Positions 15,142 through 22,554 of a DNA stretch of 34,842 nucleotides are shown here, one piece after another. Within the stretch, counting starts at the first letter, position 1, and every line of letters begins with the position of its first letter. Made by a program: the position numbers and the translations under genes. The notes under the pieces were generated by a model, which was given only the letters and a program-made list of their open reading frames with translations, searched no databases and was not told where the DNA came from. Origin of the DNA: Acidimicrobiia bacterium (GTDB taxonomy: Bacteria > Actinomycetota > Acidimicrobiia > Spongiisociales > Spongiisociaceae); assembly GCA_003229305.1 (NCBI GenBank), contig QIDH01000029.1, positions 1-34,842 of the forward strand, in the 5' to 3' direction.

Positions 15142-16025
15142 CTACGGGTCCTGATGAGCGAGCGGATTGCCATGCCCACTTCGAGAGCGGTGGCCCTGAT
15201 CGGTATGCCGTCACCGTTCAAACCGAATGCGACCGTCGCCCCCGTTGATTCTCCGATCTCGAGGGCTGCCACTGCGCCTCGCTTCGTCGTATACGAGACG
15301 GCGGTTGGTTCCCCGATCTGCGCGAGGTCCATGTCGGTTCCATCGAGGACGAGATGCAGTTGGCGGTCCCCTCGCACGCGCCTCACCCATTCGAGGCCCT
15401 CAGCGCTGTTGTCGACCGTGCAATAGATCGAGCCGCCGTATGGAGGCAACGAGCCGGGAGTGTGAACAGATAGCCCGAGCGCGGATGCCAGGTCGACAGA
15501 TCCGCTCGAAACCAGCATGGTCGGCTCGTCGACGAGACCTCTGCACATTGGAGCGAGCAGTTTGACCATCGCGCCGAGCCATTGGGCATCGTCTCCGTCC
15601 CTGAGTCCGCCGAGACCCTCGAGAATACGGTGGGGAAGTCGCAAAGCCGTGACCGCGGCCATCGACCACATCGGACGGCCGAGGCGGTTCAGTTCGGTGA
15701 ATGCAATGTTGAACGCCGGCGGGGGCAACGGAGCAGATTCTGGCATCGTCTGCGGTGGCGGAGCCGGGGCAGGCGTCGTGGTAGGGGCCTCCATCATCGC
15801 TGAAGCGGTCTCGGCAACCGATCGTGCTGCGGCCTGGGTCATGCTGAGGTCCAATACCTCGGTCTCGGACAGCAAGGGCGAAGGCGAGCGCCGCTTCACG
15901 AGGGGTCCCTCGGTTTTGCGTTCGCGCTCGTCGATATCTCGAATCAGGCTGTCCAACACGGCAGTGACGCCGGTCTTCGAGGCCTGGTTCGATGTAGCCT
16001 TATTGGGCGGATATTGCTGGCTCAT
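15138..16025 (-). CDS. Unknown protein downstream of flhA
   Basis: A 295-residue protein with three parts. The N-terminus (1-85) is polar and has a Thr/Ala-rich helix. A Pro/Ala linker (TTTPAPAPPPQTMPE) lies around 85-100. The C-terminal 190 residues are a mixed alpha/beta domain with strands such as QLHLVLDGTDMDL and AVAALEIGESTGATVAFGLN. There is no P-loop, so it is neither FlhF nor FlhG, the genes often found after flhA. ATG 16025 overlaps the end of flhA by 26 bases. I do not recognise a family. The C-terminal GAVAALEIGESTGATVAFG could be a small ligand-binding fold; that is speculation. Confidence 0.7.
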   Translation of the reverse strand: MSQQYPPNKATSNQASKTGVTAVLDSLIRDIDERERKTEGPLVKRRSPSPLLSETEVLDLSMTQAAARSVAETASAMMEAPTTTPAPAPPPQTMPESAPLPPPAFNIAFTELNRLGRPMWSMAAVTALRLPHRILEGLGGLRDGDDAQWLGAMVKLLAPMCRGLVDEPTMLVSSGSVDLASALGLSVHTPGSLPPYGGSIYCTVDNSAEGLEWVRRVRGDRQLHLVLDGTDMDLAQIGEPTAVSYTTKRGAVAALEIGESTGATVAFGLNGDGIPIRATALEVGMAIRSLIRTRR

Positions 16026-18060
16026 GTCCAATCACTCCAATCGGGACGATCGTCATATGACGCGGAAGTTCGGTGTACGCGAGTACCGGCAGTTCGAGTC
16101 CGAACATGTCGATGGTTCGCTGAAGAGGTTGTCGCAGAGTCTGAGTGCAAAGTAGCCCGACCGGGGTGTCGAGGGCCGCGGCGGGACGCAGCGCCTCGAT
16201 GACGTCGAGCTTCAACTGCTGTGTGCCTTCTGGAGTCAGTACGAGGTGCACCGCCCCGTCCGCCTCACGAAGGAGCTCATGGAAGGAGCGCTCGAGGTTG
16301 GGTTCGAGGGTGACCGCGTTGAGGATGCCCAAGGGCGCAATCCGGGCGGCGATCGTCGGCGCCAGCGCCGCCCTGGCCGCGTTGATCATCGCAGTCGGTT
16401 GACGGGTGTCCTGGGGGAGTGAACTGATCGACTCGACAATCGTTTCGAGGTCTCGGATTGGTACACGCTCTGCCAGCAGGCCACGGAGCACGGTATGAAG
16501 GATGTGGGTGGGAAGCGTCTCACCGCCGACCTCGTTGGCCAACAGCGGCTGTTCCTCGTGTAGACCTTCGACCAGCATTTGCACGTCTTGGCGCGAGAGA
16601 AGCGAACCAGCGTGCGCTCGAACCGTTTCAGCAAGGTGAGTGATGACGGCTGACGTGCGGTCCACGACTGTGGCGCCCGCCGCTTCGGCGGCGACGCGGT
16701 TTTCTGCTGGAATCCAGTATGCGGTGAGTCCGAAGACCGGCTCGGTGGTCTCTCGGCCGAGCGTGCTGAGTGATTCCGTAGGGTTGGTCGGAATCGCCAT
16801 CACGTGTTTCGGAGGTGCCTCGCCACGACCTACCTCGACCCCTCGCAACAATATTCGATACGACCAGGCTGGCAGCGAAACGTCGTCACGGGTGCGGACT
16901 GGAGGCATCACCATGCCGAGATCAGAGGCGATCTGTCTGCGGAGGGCCTTGATCCTGTCGAGCAGATCTCCTCCCCGACCGGTGTCGATCAGGTCGAGAA
17001 TGTCATATGCAAGATGCAATTCCAGAGGTTCTACGTGCATTTGAGCGATCAGCGCTTCCGGCGCGTTCGGATCGATCGTCAGCTCCGCCCCTTCTTCAGG
17101 CGAAATCGGGTCTTCGCCCTCCACCTGATCCTGGGATGAGCGGGCGGCAGCGATCACGGTGAGCATGATTCCGAGGAAGAAGAAGGGAATGACAGGTAGC
17201 CCTGGCAGGAGGCCCATGGCGGATATCACAAATGCGGCGAGTCGCAGTGCCCGAGGGTTGCCGAAGACCTGCTTGCCTATCTCAGAGCCCATGTCGTCGT
17301 CCGAACCGACCCTTGTGACCAGGAGTCCGGTCGCCATCGAGATCAATAGGGCGGGAATCTGTCCTACCAGTCCGTCACCAACAGACAGACGAGAGTATGT
17401 GTCTCCTGCCTCGGCGAGACCGAGCCCCCTGCTGCCCACTCCAATCGCCAAGCCCCCGAGCAGGTTGATCGCGGTGATGATGATTCCGGCGATTGCGTCG
17501 CCCTTGACGAACTTGGATGCGCCGTCCATGGCGCCGTAGAAGTCGGCTTCTTTGCCGATGCGTTTTCTATGTTCTCTGGCCTGATGCTCGTCTATCAAGC
17601 CGGCGGAGAGATCTGCGTCGATCGCCATTTGTTTGCCCGGCATCGCGTCGAGGGTGAACCTGGCGGCCACCTCCGCGACGCGTCCAGCACCGTTGGTAAT
17701 CACCACGAACTGGATCACCACCAGGATGAGGAAGACTACGAGTCCGACAACCACCGAACTTCCGATGACGAAACCCCCGAAGGTTTCGATGACCTTGCCG
17801 GCGTAGCCGTCCAGAAGAATGAGACGTGTGGAGGACACGTTGAGGGCGAGGCGGCTCAGCGTGGCGACGAGCAGCAAGGAAGGGAACACCGAGAACTCGA
17901 GACTGTCCTTCAGGAGCAATGTTCCGAGCAGCACGAGGATCGCGAATGCAAAGTTGGCGGCCAGGAGCAGGTCGAGAAGCCAAGGTGAGACGGGCAAAAC
18001 CATCATCATGACGATCATCACCAAGAACAGCGGTCCACCGATGTATGAAAAGCGTTTCAT
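16000..18060 (-). CDS. flhA: Flagellar export gate protein FlhA
   Basis: A 686-residue FlhA, of normal length. The N-terminal half has about eight membrane helices and includes the family (FHIPEP) signature SRLALNVSSTRLILLDGYAG and the cytosolic-loop motif GDAIAGIIITAINLLGGLAIGV. The C-terminal half (from about 330) is the cytosolic ring that docks chaperone-substrate complexes, with LLRGVEVGRGEA and the late region ERVPIRDLETIVESI typical of FlhA domain 3. It forms the nonameric ring of the export gate at the base of the flagellum. Its ATG overlaps the flhB stop (ATGA). Confidence 0.97.
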   Translation of the reverse strand: MKRFSYIGGPLFLVMIVMMMVLPVSPWLLDLLLAANFAFAILVLLGTLLLKDSLEFSVFPSLLLVATLSRLALNVSSTRLILLDGYAGKVIETFGGFVIGSSVVVGLVVFLILVVIQFVVITNGAGRVAEVAARFTLDAMPGKQMAIDADLSAGLIDEHQAREHRKRIGKEADFYGAMDGASKFVKGDAIAGIIITAINLLGGLAIGVGSRGLGLAEAGDTYSRLSVGDGLVGQIPALLISMATGLLVTRVGSDDDMGSEIGKQVFGNPRALRLAAFVISAMGLLPGLPVIPFFFLGIMLTVIAAARSSQDQVEGEDPISPEEGAELTIDPNAPEALIAQMHVEPLELHLAYDILDLIDTGRGGDLLDRIKALRRQIASDLGMVMPPVRTRDDVSLPAWSYRILLRGVEVGRGEAPPKHVMAIPTNPTESLSTLGRETTEPVFGLTAYWIPAENRVAAEAAGATVVDRTSAVITHLAETVRAHAGSLLSRQDVQMLVEGLHEEQPLLANEVGGETLPTHILHTVLRGLLAERVPIRDLETIVESISSLPQDTRQPTAMINAARAALAPTIAARIAPLGILNAVTLEPNLERSFHELLREADGAVHLVLTPEGTQQLKLDVIEALRPAAALDTPVGLLCTQTLRQPLQRTIDMFGLELPVLAYTELPRHMTIVPIGVIGHEPAISAQ

Positions 18061-19094
18061 CTTCTGGCCTTCCTTCGATATGCCATCGCCAAGACCATTG
18101 CGACAGCCTCGAACAACGCCGTCGGGACATAGCTACCGACCTTGCTCCGCCTGAAGAGCGCTCTAGCCAGGGGACGGTCCTCGAAGACCGGAACGCCGTT
18201 GCGTCTACCAGCCTTGCGGATCCGTTTGGCGAGTCCATCAGCCCCCTTGGCGACTACGCGCGGTGCAGGTTCAGAGGCCTCATACTTGAGAGCGACAGCG
18301 AGATGGGTCGGGTTGGTGATGATGACATCTGCGTCCGCCGCCGCGGTGATCATCCTGTTGCGGCTCAGCTCGGCGGCTCTCTGCTTGCGGGCCCGCTTGA
18401 CCTCGGGATTGCCCTCGATGTCCTTCGCTTCTCTACGGACCTCTTCCTTTGTCATCTTGAGGTCGCTCAACGTCTTGCGCTTGTTGAACGCATAGTCAGC
18501 GGCAGCGATGACGGTCATCAAAATGGCAGCCCTTACCAGAATCAGCCAGGCGGCCGAGAAGATGGCCGAGACCCCTGGAGCAAAATCACGTCTGAGGGCC
18601 ACCGCTTCAGCCACCGAGGTCAATGGGCCCCAGGCCAGGGCGAACAAGAGAACAATTTTCGCAGTGGATTTGATCAGTTCCCATATGGCCGTCTTGGGGG
18701 CAAACTTCTTCAGGCCGCGTTTGATGCTCAGATTCGACAGCTTGGGCTTGGCTACCTTTGGTGTGAAGGCGAGTCCCACTTGCCCGACTCAGGCGAGAAT
18801 GGCTGCCAAGACGGCCATACCGGCGACCGGGACGATCGTGACGGCCACCATCGAAAATGCGTCAGATCCGACTCCGACCGGTATGCCACCTGCTCCGGCA
18901 TTGCCAAGAATGCGTTCGGTCGCCGAAACCAGCGTTCCCGTTGCGGAGGGAGCGATCAGTCGGACTGCGACGGCCATCAGCACCAGGCTGACTGCGACGC
19001 TCACCTCTTGACTTTTTGCGACCTGGCCTTCCTCTTTGGCCTTGGCCAGGCGTCGAGGGGTTGGCATTTCGGTCCGATCGGATCGGCTCGTCAC
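18057..19094 (-). CDS. flhB: Flagellar export switch FlhB, interrupted by an in-frame TGA
   Basis: The N-terminal part has DRTEMPTPRRLAKAKEEGQV, the conserved cytosolic start, and two membrane helices. It stops at TGA 18789-18791. The same frame continues without shift (VGQVGLAFTPKVAKPKL...) through the remaining transmembrane region and the cytosolic autocleavage domain with ITNPTHLAVALKYE (NPTH motif) to TGA 18057-18059. In relatives this interval reads 'xANxxQVGFxFxxKxxKPxL', so the TGA sits inside a continuous domain. FlhB switches the export apparatus from rod/hook to filament substrates. GTG 19094 is preferred (AAGGAG five bases upstream); GTG 18779 could start a downstream fragment. 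A recent nonsense mutation, readthrough, a sequence error or a two-chain FlhB are all possible. Confidence 0.85.
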
Positions 19095-19100
19095 CGACAC

Positions 19101-19344
19101 TCCTTATCCGGACTGCGGCCGATCCGTGGCCATACGTCATTTCGCTCCGTCCCGAACCCTGTCGGCCCGGGACGGACGCGGTTAAGGGTCGACCGACCCG
19201 TTCCGCTATCCGCCATCCGTCGCGACCTGGGTGGCAGATGACTGGAGGGGCGGCAAACAGACCGTCGACCCGACGACTTCAACAATGTCGCGCCAGACTC
19301 AAGCGGACAGAGGACAGCGGACAGCGGACAGCGGAAGGCGGTCT
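19101..19344. repeat. Gap between fliR and flhB with inverted heptad repeats
   Basis: Contains TTCCGCTATCCGCCATCCG at 19201-19219 and, inverted, a run of GGACAGC units (AGCGGACAGCGGACAGCGGAA, about 19315-19335). The left start TTCCGCTATCCGC pairs with the right GCGGACAGCGGAA at 12 of 13 positions. The type is the same as in the flgE-motA gap. Ribosome binding site AAGGAG for flhB lies at the left end of the gap (minus strand). No gene. Confidence 0.6.
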
Positions 19345-20112
19345 TCATCCGCCGATTTGACCGCCAACCAGTACGAAGACGGCGTCTTCAAAGGAGCGGA
19401 GAACCGTGCTGATCATCTCTGGGAAGGCCAAGAAGACGATGCTGACCGTGCCCATCGCTGCCAGCATCTTGGCGGGGAGTCCGATGATGAAGACATTCGA
19501 TTGGGGAGAGAGCCTGGAGGCGAGACCGAGGATCAACTCGATCAGGAAGAGCATCCCTATGGCTGGGAGTGCCAATTGAATGGCGAGTTCGATGGTGCGG
19601 TTCACCAACGTCACAGCCAGCCCTGGCGCCTCTGTTCCGATCGAAAGGCCACCATCGAGGGGGATGGCGATGGTTGTTGCGTCGAGGGCCGAGATGAGAG
19701 CACGGTCTCCTCCGACCACGAAAAGTAGGGCCATTGCCGCCAGGTTCATCGATCGTGCAAAGATGCCAGTTTGGCTGGCGGTGAGCGGATCGAAGATCTG
19801 GGCAGCGCTCAACCCGGAGGTGAAGTCGAGGATGCCGCCTGCGTACTCGAATAGGGAGAGAAGGAGCCCGGTCAGGTAGCCGAGCGCCAAACCGACCGCG
19901 GTGTTGATGACGATGAGCCCTATCAGAGCCGTTGTGGTCGGTTCCACGGAAATCGGTTGGGCGAAGGCGAATCCGAGAGCCAGGGTGAGAGCCACCCTGC
20001 CGGTTGCCGGAATGGCCCGCCCGAAGAACGGCGATCCGACGACGAATGCGCCGCTCCGAGCGAGAGCCGCCAGGAGACCGACTGCTCCGGTGATCTCGGT
20101 GAACTCAATCAC
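19345..20112 (-). CDS. fliR: Flagellar export gate protein FliR
   Basis: A 255-residue polytopic membrane protein of the FliPQR export-gate core. Typical segments are GSPFFGRAIPATGRVALTLALGF near the start, GLALGYLTGLLLSLFEYAGGILDFTSGLS in the middle and the C-terminal LALPAIGMLFLIELILGLASRLSPQSNVFIIGLPAK, which is the FliR signature region. GTG 20112 overlaps the fliQ stop (GTGA) and gives the usual length; a longer in-frame start overlapping fliQ is rejected. It is separated from flhB by a repeat-containing gap. Confidence 0.95.
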   Translation of the reverse strand: MIEFTEITGAVGLLAALARSGAFVVGSPFFGRAIPATGRVALTLALGFAFAQPISVEPTTTALIGLIVINTAVGLALGYLTGLLLSLFEYAGGILDFTSGLSAAQIFDPLTASQTGIFARSMNLAAMALLFVVGGDRALISALDATTIAIPLDGGLSIGTEAPGLAVTLVNRTIELAIQLALPAIGMLFLIELILGLASRLSPQSNVFIIGLPAKMLAAMGTVSIVFLAFPEMISTVLRSFEDAVFVLVGGQIGG

Positions 20113-20375
20113 GACAGAGTGGGAATCAAGCCCCACAACTCGACTATCCACGTGGTTATCTCCGACAACATCCAGCCGCCCAGAAACAGGATGATCAGGG
20201 CGGCGGCGACTAGTTTTGGAACGAAGGTGAGGGTCAACTCTTGGACCTGGGTGACGGTTTGCACGAGGGAAACGCCAACGCCGATCACCAGTGCGGATAT
20301 GAGTATTGGCGAAGCGACTCGGCCGGCAACCGAGAACGCCCCTCGCATTATGTCGAGAACCTGGATCGTGTCCAT
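20109..20375 (-). CDS. fliQ: Flagellar export gate protein FliQ
   Basis: An 88-residue two-helix membrane protein, the standard FliQ size. The sequence ASPILISALVIGVGVSLVQTVTQVQELTLTFVPKLVA is diagnostic: a hydrophobic helix, then the conserved QVQEQTLTFVPK-like turn and a second helix. Four or so copies pack around FliP5-FliR1 to form the export gate. It lies 43 bp after fliP and overlaps fliR by four bases. Confidence 0.95.
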   Translation of the reverse strand: MDTIQVLDIMRGAFSVAGRVASPILISALVIGVGVSLVQTVTQVQELTLTFVPKLVAAALIILFLGGWMLSEITTWIVELWGLIPTLS

Positions 20376-20418
20376 CAGCGGCCGGCCACCGACCAGGGCG
20401 GAGGCCCTCGGTGGTCCA

Positions 20419-21267
20419 CTAGCCCGACCCGGCCACTGAGGCCACGACCGAGCCGACGATCAGAACCCAGCCGTCGACAAGGACGAAAACCAACAATTTC
20501 AGGGGAAGCGAAATGAACACAGGAGGCAGCATCACCATTCCGAGCGACATCGTCACCGCCGCGACGATGAGGTCGATAATGAGGAAGGGGACAAATATGA
20601 GAAACCCGATGATGAACGCGGCTCGAATCTCGGACACGATGAACGCCGGGACCAGAGTCGACGCCGCGACGTCCTCTGGGCGTTCAGGCTGGGGGCCGTC
20701 CGCCATCTCCATGAATAGCCGCAGGTCGGCATCACTGGTTTGAGCCAACATGAAGCCTCGCAACGGCTGATAGGCGGCGTCGAATGCTTCTTCGGCAGCA
20801 AGCTCGCCGGCGAGCATCGGTTGGATCGCCTCATCGTTGACAGTTGTCAGCACCGGCTTCATCACGAACAGGGTGAGGAACAGCGCAAGCCCGGTCAGCA
20901 CCGTAGCCGGCGGGATGTTCTGTACGCCGATGGCGTTGCGGGTGAGCGAGAAGACAATCACGAACCTGGTGAAAGAGGTCATCAGGACCATCAATGCAGG
21001 AATGATCGACCCCATCGCCATCACGAGGACGAGACTCACCGACTGGCTGAGGGTCGCGTTTTCTTCTCCGGGGTCCGCCAAAGACGGGACGGTGATTAGA
21101 GGTACCTGGAGGTCGACGTCGTCGGTGGAGTCGACGGCCGGCAGGGTGGGGAGGGTTGGTTGCTCAGGCGTCTGAGCCAAGGCGCTCGGCCCCACAAAGG
21201 ACACGAGAACGACCATCAGTACGAGGAAGGCGCTACGACGGCTCAATGGAACCTGGATTCGTATCAT
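20419..21267 (-). CDS. fliP: Flagellar export gate protein FliP
   Basis: A 282-residue membrane protein with a cleavable signal-like N-terminus (MIRIQVPLSRRSAFLVLMVV...ALAQ), an extra-cytoplasmic linker, then four membrane helices. Signatures are MTSFTRFVIVFSLTRNAIG (FliP signature 1) and LVPAFIVSEIRAAFIIGFLI (FliP signature 2). Five copies form the gate pore with FliQ and FliR. ATG 21267 starts the signal peptide and lies inside fliO (35-bp overlap). A longer frame starting at 21402 would delete the signal peptide context and is rejected. Confidence 0.95.
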   Translation of the reverse strand: MIRIQVPLSRRSAFLVLMVVLVSFVGPSALAQTPEQPTLPTLPAVDSTDDVDLQVPLITVPSLADPGEENATLSQSVSLVLVMAMGSIIPALMVLMTSFTRFVIVFSLTRNAIGVQNIPPATVLTGLALFLTLFVMKPVLTTVNDEAIQPMLAGELAAEEAFDAAYQPLRGFMLAQTSDADLRLFMEMADGPQPERPEDVAASTLVPAFIVSEIRAAFIIGFLIFVPFLIIDLIVAAVTMSLGMVMLPPVFISLPLKLLVFVLVDGWVLIVGSVVASVAGSG

Positions 21268-21586
21268 CGTTACCCCGCACCAGCGTTTTGGCGCGGGCGA
21301 ATAGATCCGTCCATGGTTCAGTTCGGTCTTCGCCGGCGTCCGTGCCGGCGAAACTATCTGCGTCCAGCTCGGCGAGGAGGTCGACAGAATGCTCTGTTGC
21401 ACCGATGAGGAAATGGCGGTCTGCCACCTCGACTACGGCGACGGTTGCGCCCCTGAGAAGTGCGGTGCGTTTGACGACGGTCAACACGTCTGGAGTGGCG
21501 GCCCGCACTCTGCTGGTCCACCACCACACAGCGGCGGCGAGGCCTCCAAGCAGGAAGAGGGGCAAGAGTCTGGTCCAGACCTCCAC
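21233..21586 (-). CDS. fliO: FliO-like flagellar biosynthesis protein
   Basis: A 117-residue protein with one N-terminal membrane helix (RLLPLFLLGGLAAAVWWWTSR) and a cytosolic small beta domain containing RTALLRGATVAVVEVADRHFLIGATEHSVDLLAEL. That is the FliO pattern 'l.l...lg....l.vv.v.gr.lLlG.t...v.lL..l'. FliO assists FliP assembly. GTG 21586 begins one base after the fliN stop; the end overlaps fliP. The fliN-fliO-fliP order is canonical. Confidence 0.9.
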   Translation of the reverse strand: MEVWTRLLPLFLLGGLAAAVWWWTSRVRAATPDVLTVVKRTALLRGATVAVVEVADRHFLIGATEHSVDLLAELDADSFAGTDAGEDRTEPWTDLFARAKTLVRGNDDTNPGSIEPS

Positions 21587-21587
21587 T

Positions 21588-21905
21588 TCAGATCAGCTTG
21601 CTCGCATCGCCGACGATCTCACTGATCCTCACCGATATGATTTCGTCAACGATCACGATGTGACCTCGGCCAACCATGTGACGGTGCACATAGAGATCGA
21701 CGGGTTCCGTCGCAGCTCGGTCAAGTTCGAGAACGTCTCCGGTCTTCCACGCCAGTATGGAACTCAGTGCTGTGCTCGACCCGCCGGCCACGGCGGCTAC
21801 CTCGAGATGGAGCTGGTCGAGCTGGCTGATTTCTCGCAAGGGGCCTGGCGCGGTCGACCCCTGCAATTCGGGGAAGGAAAACGGACGTACCGCTTGGGCG
21901 TTCAT
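21588..21905 (-). CDS. fliN: Flagellar motor switch protein FliN
   Basis: A 105-residue C-ring protein with one SpoA domain (about 33-98): LHLEVAAVAGGSSTALSSIL, then WKTGDVLELDRAATEPVDLYVHRHMVGRGHIVIVDEIISVRI, with the conserved 'GdvieLd....plvlv..n.v.rGevvvvd.....i' layout. FliN forms the lower C-ring with FliM. AGGGGGG precedes the ATG. Unusually no fliM lies before it; the upstream gene is fliL, 187 bp away. Confidence 0.93.
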   Translation of the reverse strand: MNAQAVRPFSFPELQGSTAPGPLREISQLDQLHLEVAAVAGGSSTALSSILAWKTGDVLELDRAATEPVDLYVHRHMVGRGHIVIVDEIISVRISEIVGDASKLI

Positions 21906-22019
21906 CGTTCCCCCCTACACGCCAAAAGGGCGGCATGGCGCCCGTTTGACTGGCGCACGCGTTTGAGCAAATTGTGTGTACGCAACCCCGTGCTCCTGAC
22001 ATGAGTGATGTCAGATCAC

Positions 22020-22046
22020 CAGTCGGGCGAAATCACCCGATCTTTA
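22020..22046 (-). promoter_or_regulatory. Possible sigma-28-type promoter upstream of fliN
   Basis: Reading the minus strand from 22046, TAAA is followed by exactly 15 bases and then CCCGACTG. The sigma-28 consensus is TAAA-N15-GCCGATAA, so the -35 core, the spacing and the CCGA core match while the tail does not. The site lies in the fliL-fliN gap, about 115 bases before fliN. The middle also forms a CGGGTGA/TCGCCCG hairpin, which could instead be part of a fliL terminator. Confidence 0.35.
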
Positions 22047-22092
22047 GAGAGCGCGCCACCCTCCTGTGCGGGTCGGTTGGTCCGAGGCCCTC

Positions 22093-22554
22093 TTACTGGA
22101 GGATCATCTCGGTCAGAACCACTCTGATGACTTCGCCGTCTGGATAGATTTCCTGGGCAGCGATGGTCAGGCGCTGCCGGGCGTCTGCCGCCCCGACGGC
22201 TCCCCGGAGTTCGGCAGAAGTCATGTCCGATATGACTGTGATGGCCGCATCCTGGACGAGTGAGACCTTGCCGGCAACCAGAGAGCTATCTGCCGTTTCG
22301 TCCAGCACCAAGGCCAGCCCCACTCTCACGTAGCGGAGCTTGTCTGGGTCCTCGTCTGCCAGGACGATGGTCATCGTCCCGACGTCGAGGACTTCGCCTT
22401 CGACGACTTCTGGCTCCACCATCTCTTCGGCAACGACCTCATCCCCTCCACTCCCCATGAAGAAGAAACCCCCTGCGGCCAAGGCCGCGACGCCGCCGAC
22501 GATCATGAACAGCTTCTTCTTCGAGCCGCCCTTTTCTTCCTCTTCTTCAGCCAT
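22093..22554 (-). CDS. fliL: Flagellar basal body protein FliL
   Basis: A 153-residue protein: an acidic/basic cytosolic start (MAEEEEEKGGSKKK), a single membrane helix (about 15-35, Gly/Ala/Phe-rich), then an extracellular domain with LRYVRVGLALVLDET and TSAELRGAVGAADARQRLTI, the stomatin-like FliL core. FliL rings surround the stator at the basal body. AGGAGG precedes the ATG. It overlaps motB by eight bases. A longer frame into motB is not used. Confidence 0.92.
   Translation of the reverse strand: MAEEEEEKGGSKKKLFMIVGGVAALAAGGFFFMGSGGDEVVAEEMVEPEVVEGEVLDVGTMTIVLADEDPDKLRYVRVGLALVLDETADSSLVAGKVSLVQDAAITVISDMTSAELRGAVGAADARQRLTIAAQEIYPDGEVIRVVLTEMILQ

Noticed and set aside
18789-18791. Selenocysteine or genetic-code change as the cause of the flhB TGA
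   Set aside because: TGA ends many neighbouring genes, no SECIS-like hairpin is evident just downstream, and FlhB homologues have no Cys or Sec at that place.
19091-19348. Reverse frame with CPLSAVLCPLES-like sequence
   Set aside because: Translation of the heptad repeats. It spans the flhB start and the gap and has no family.
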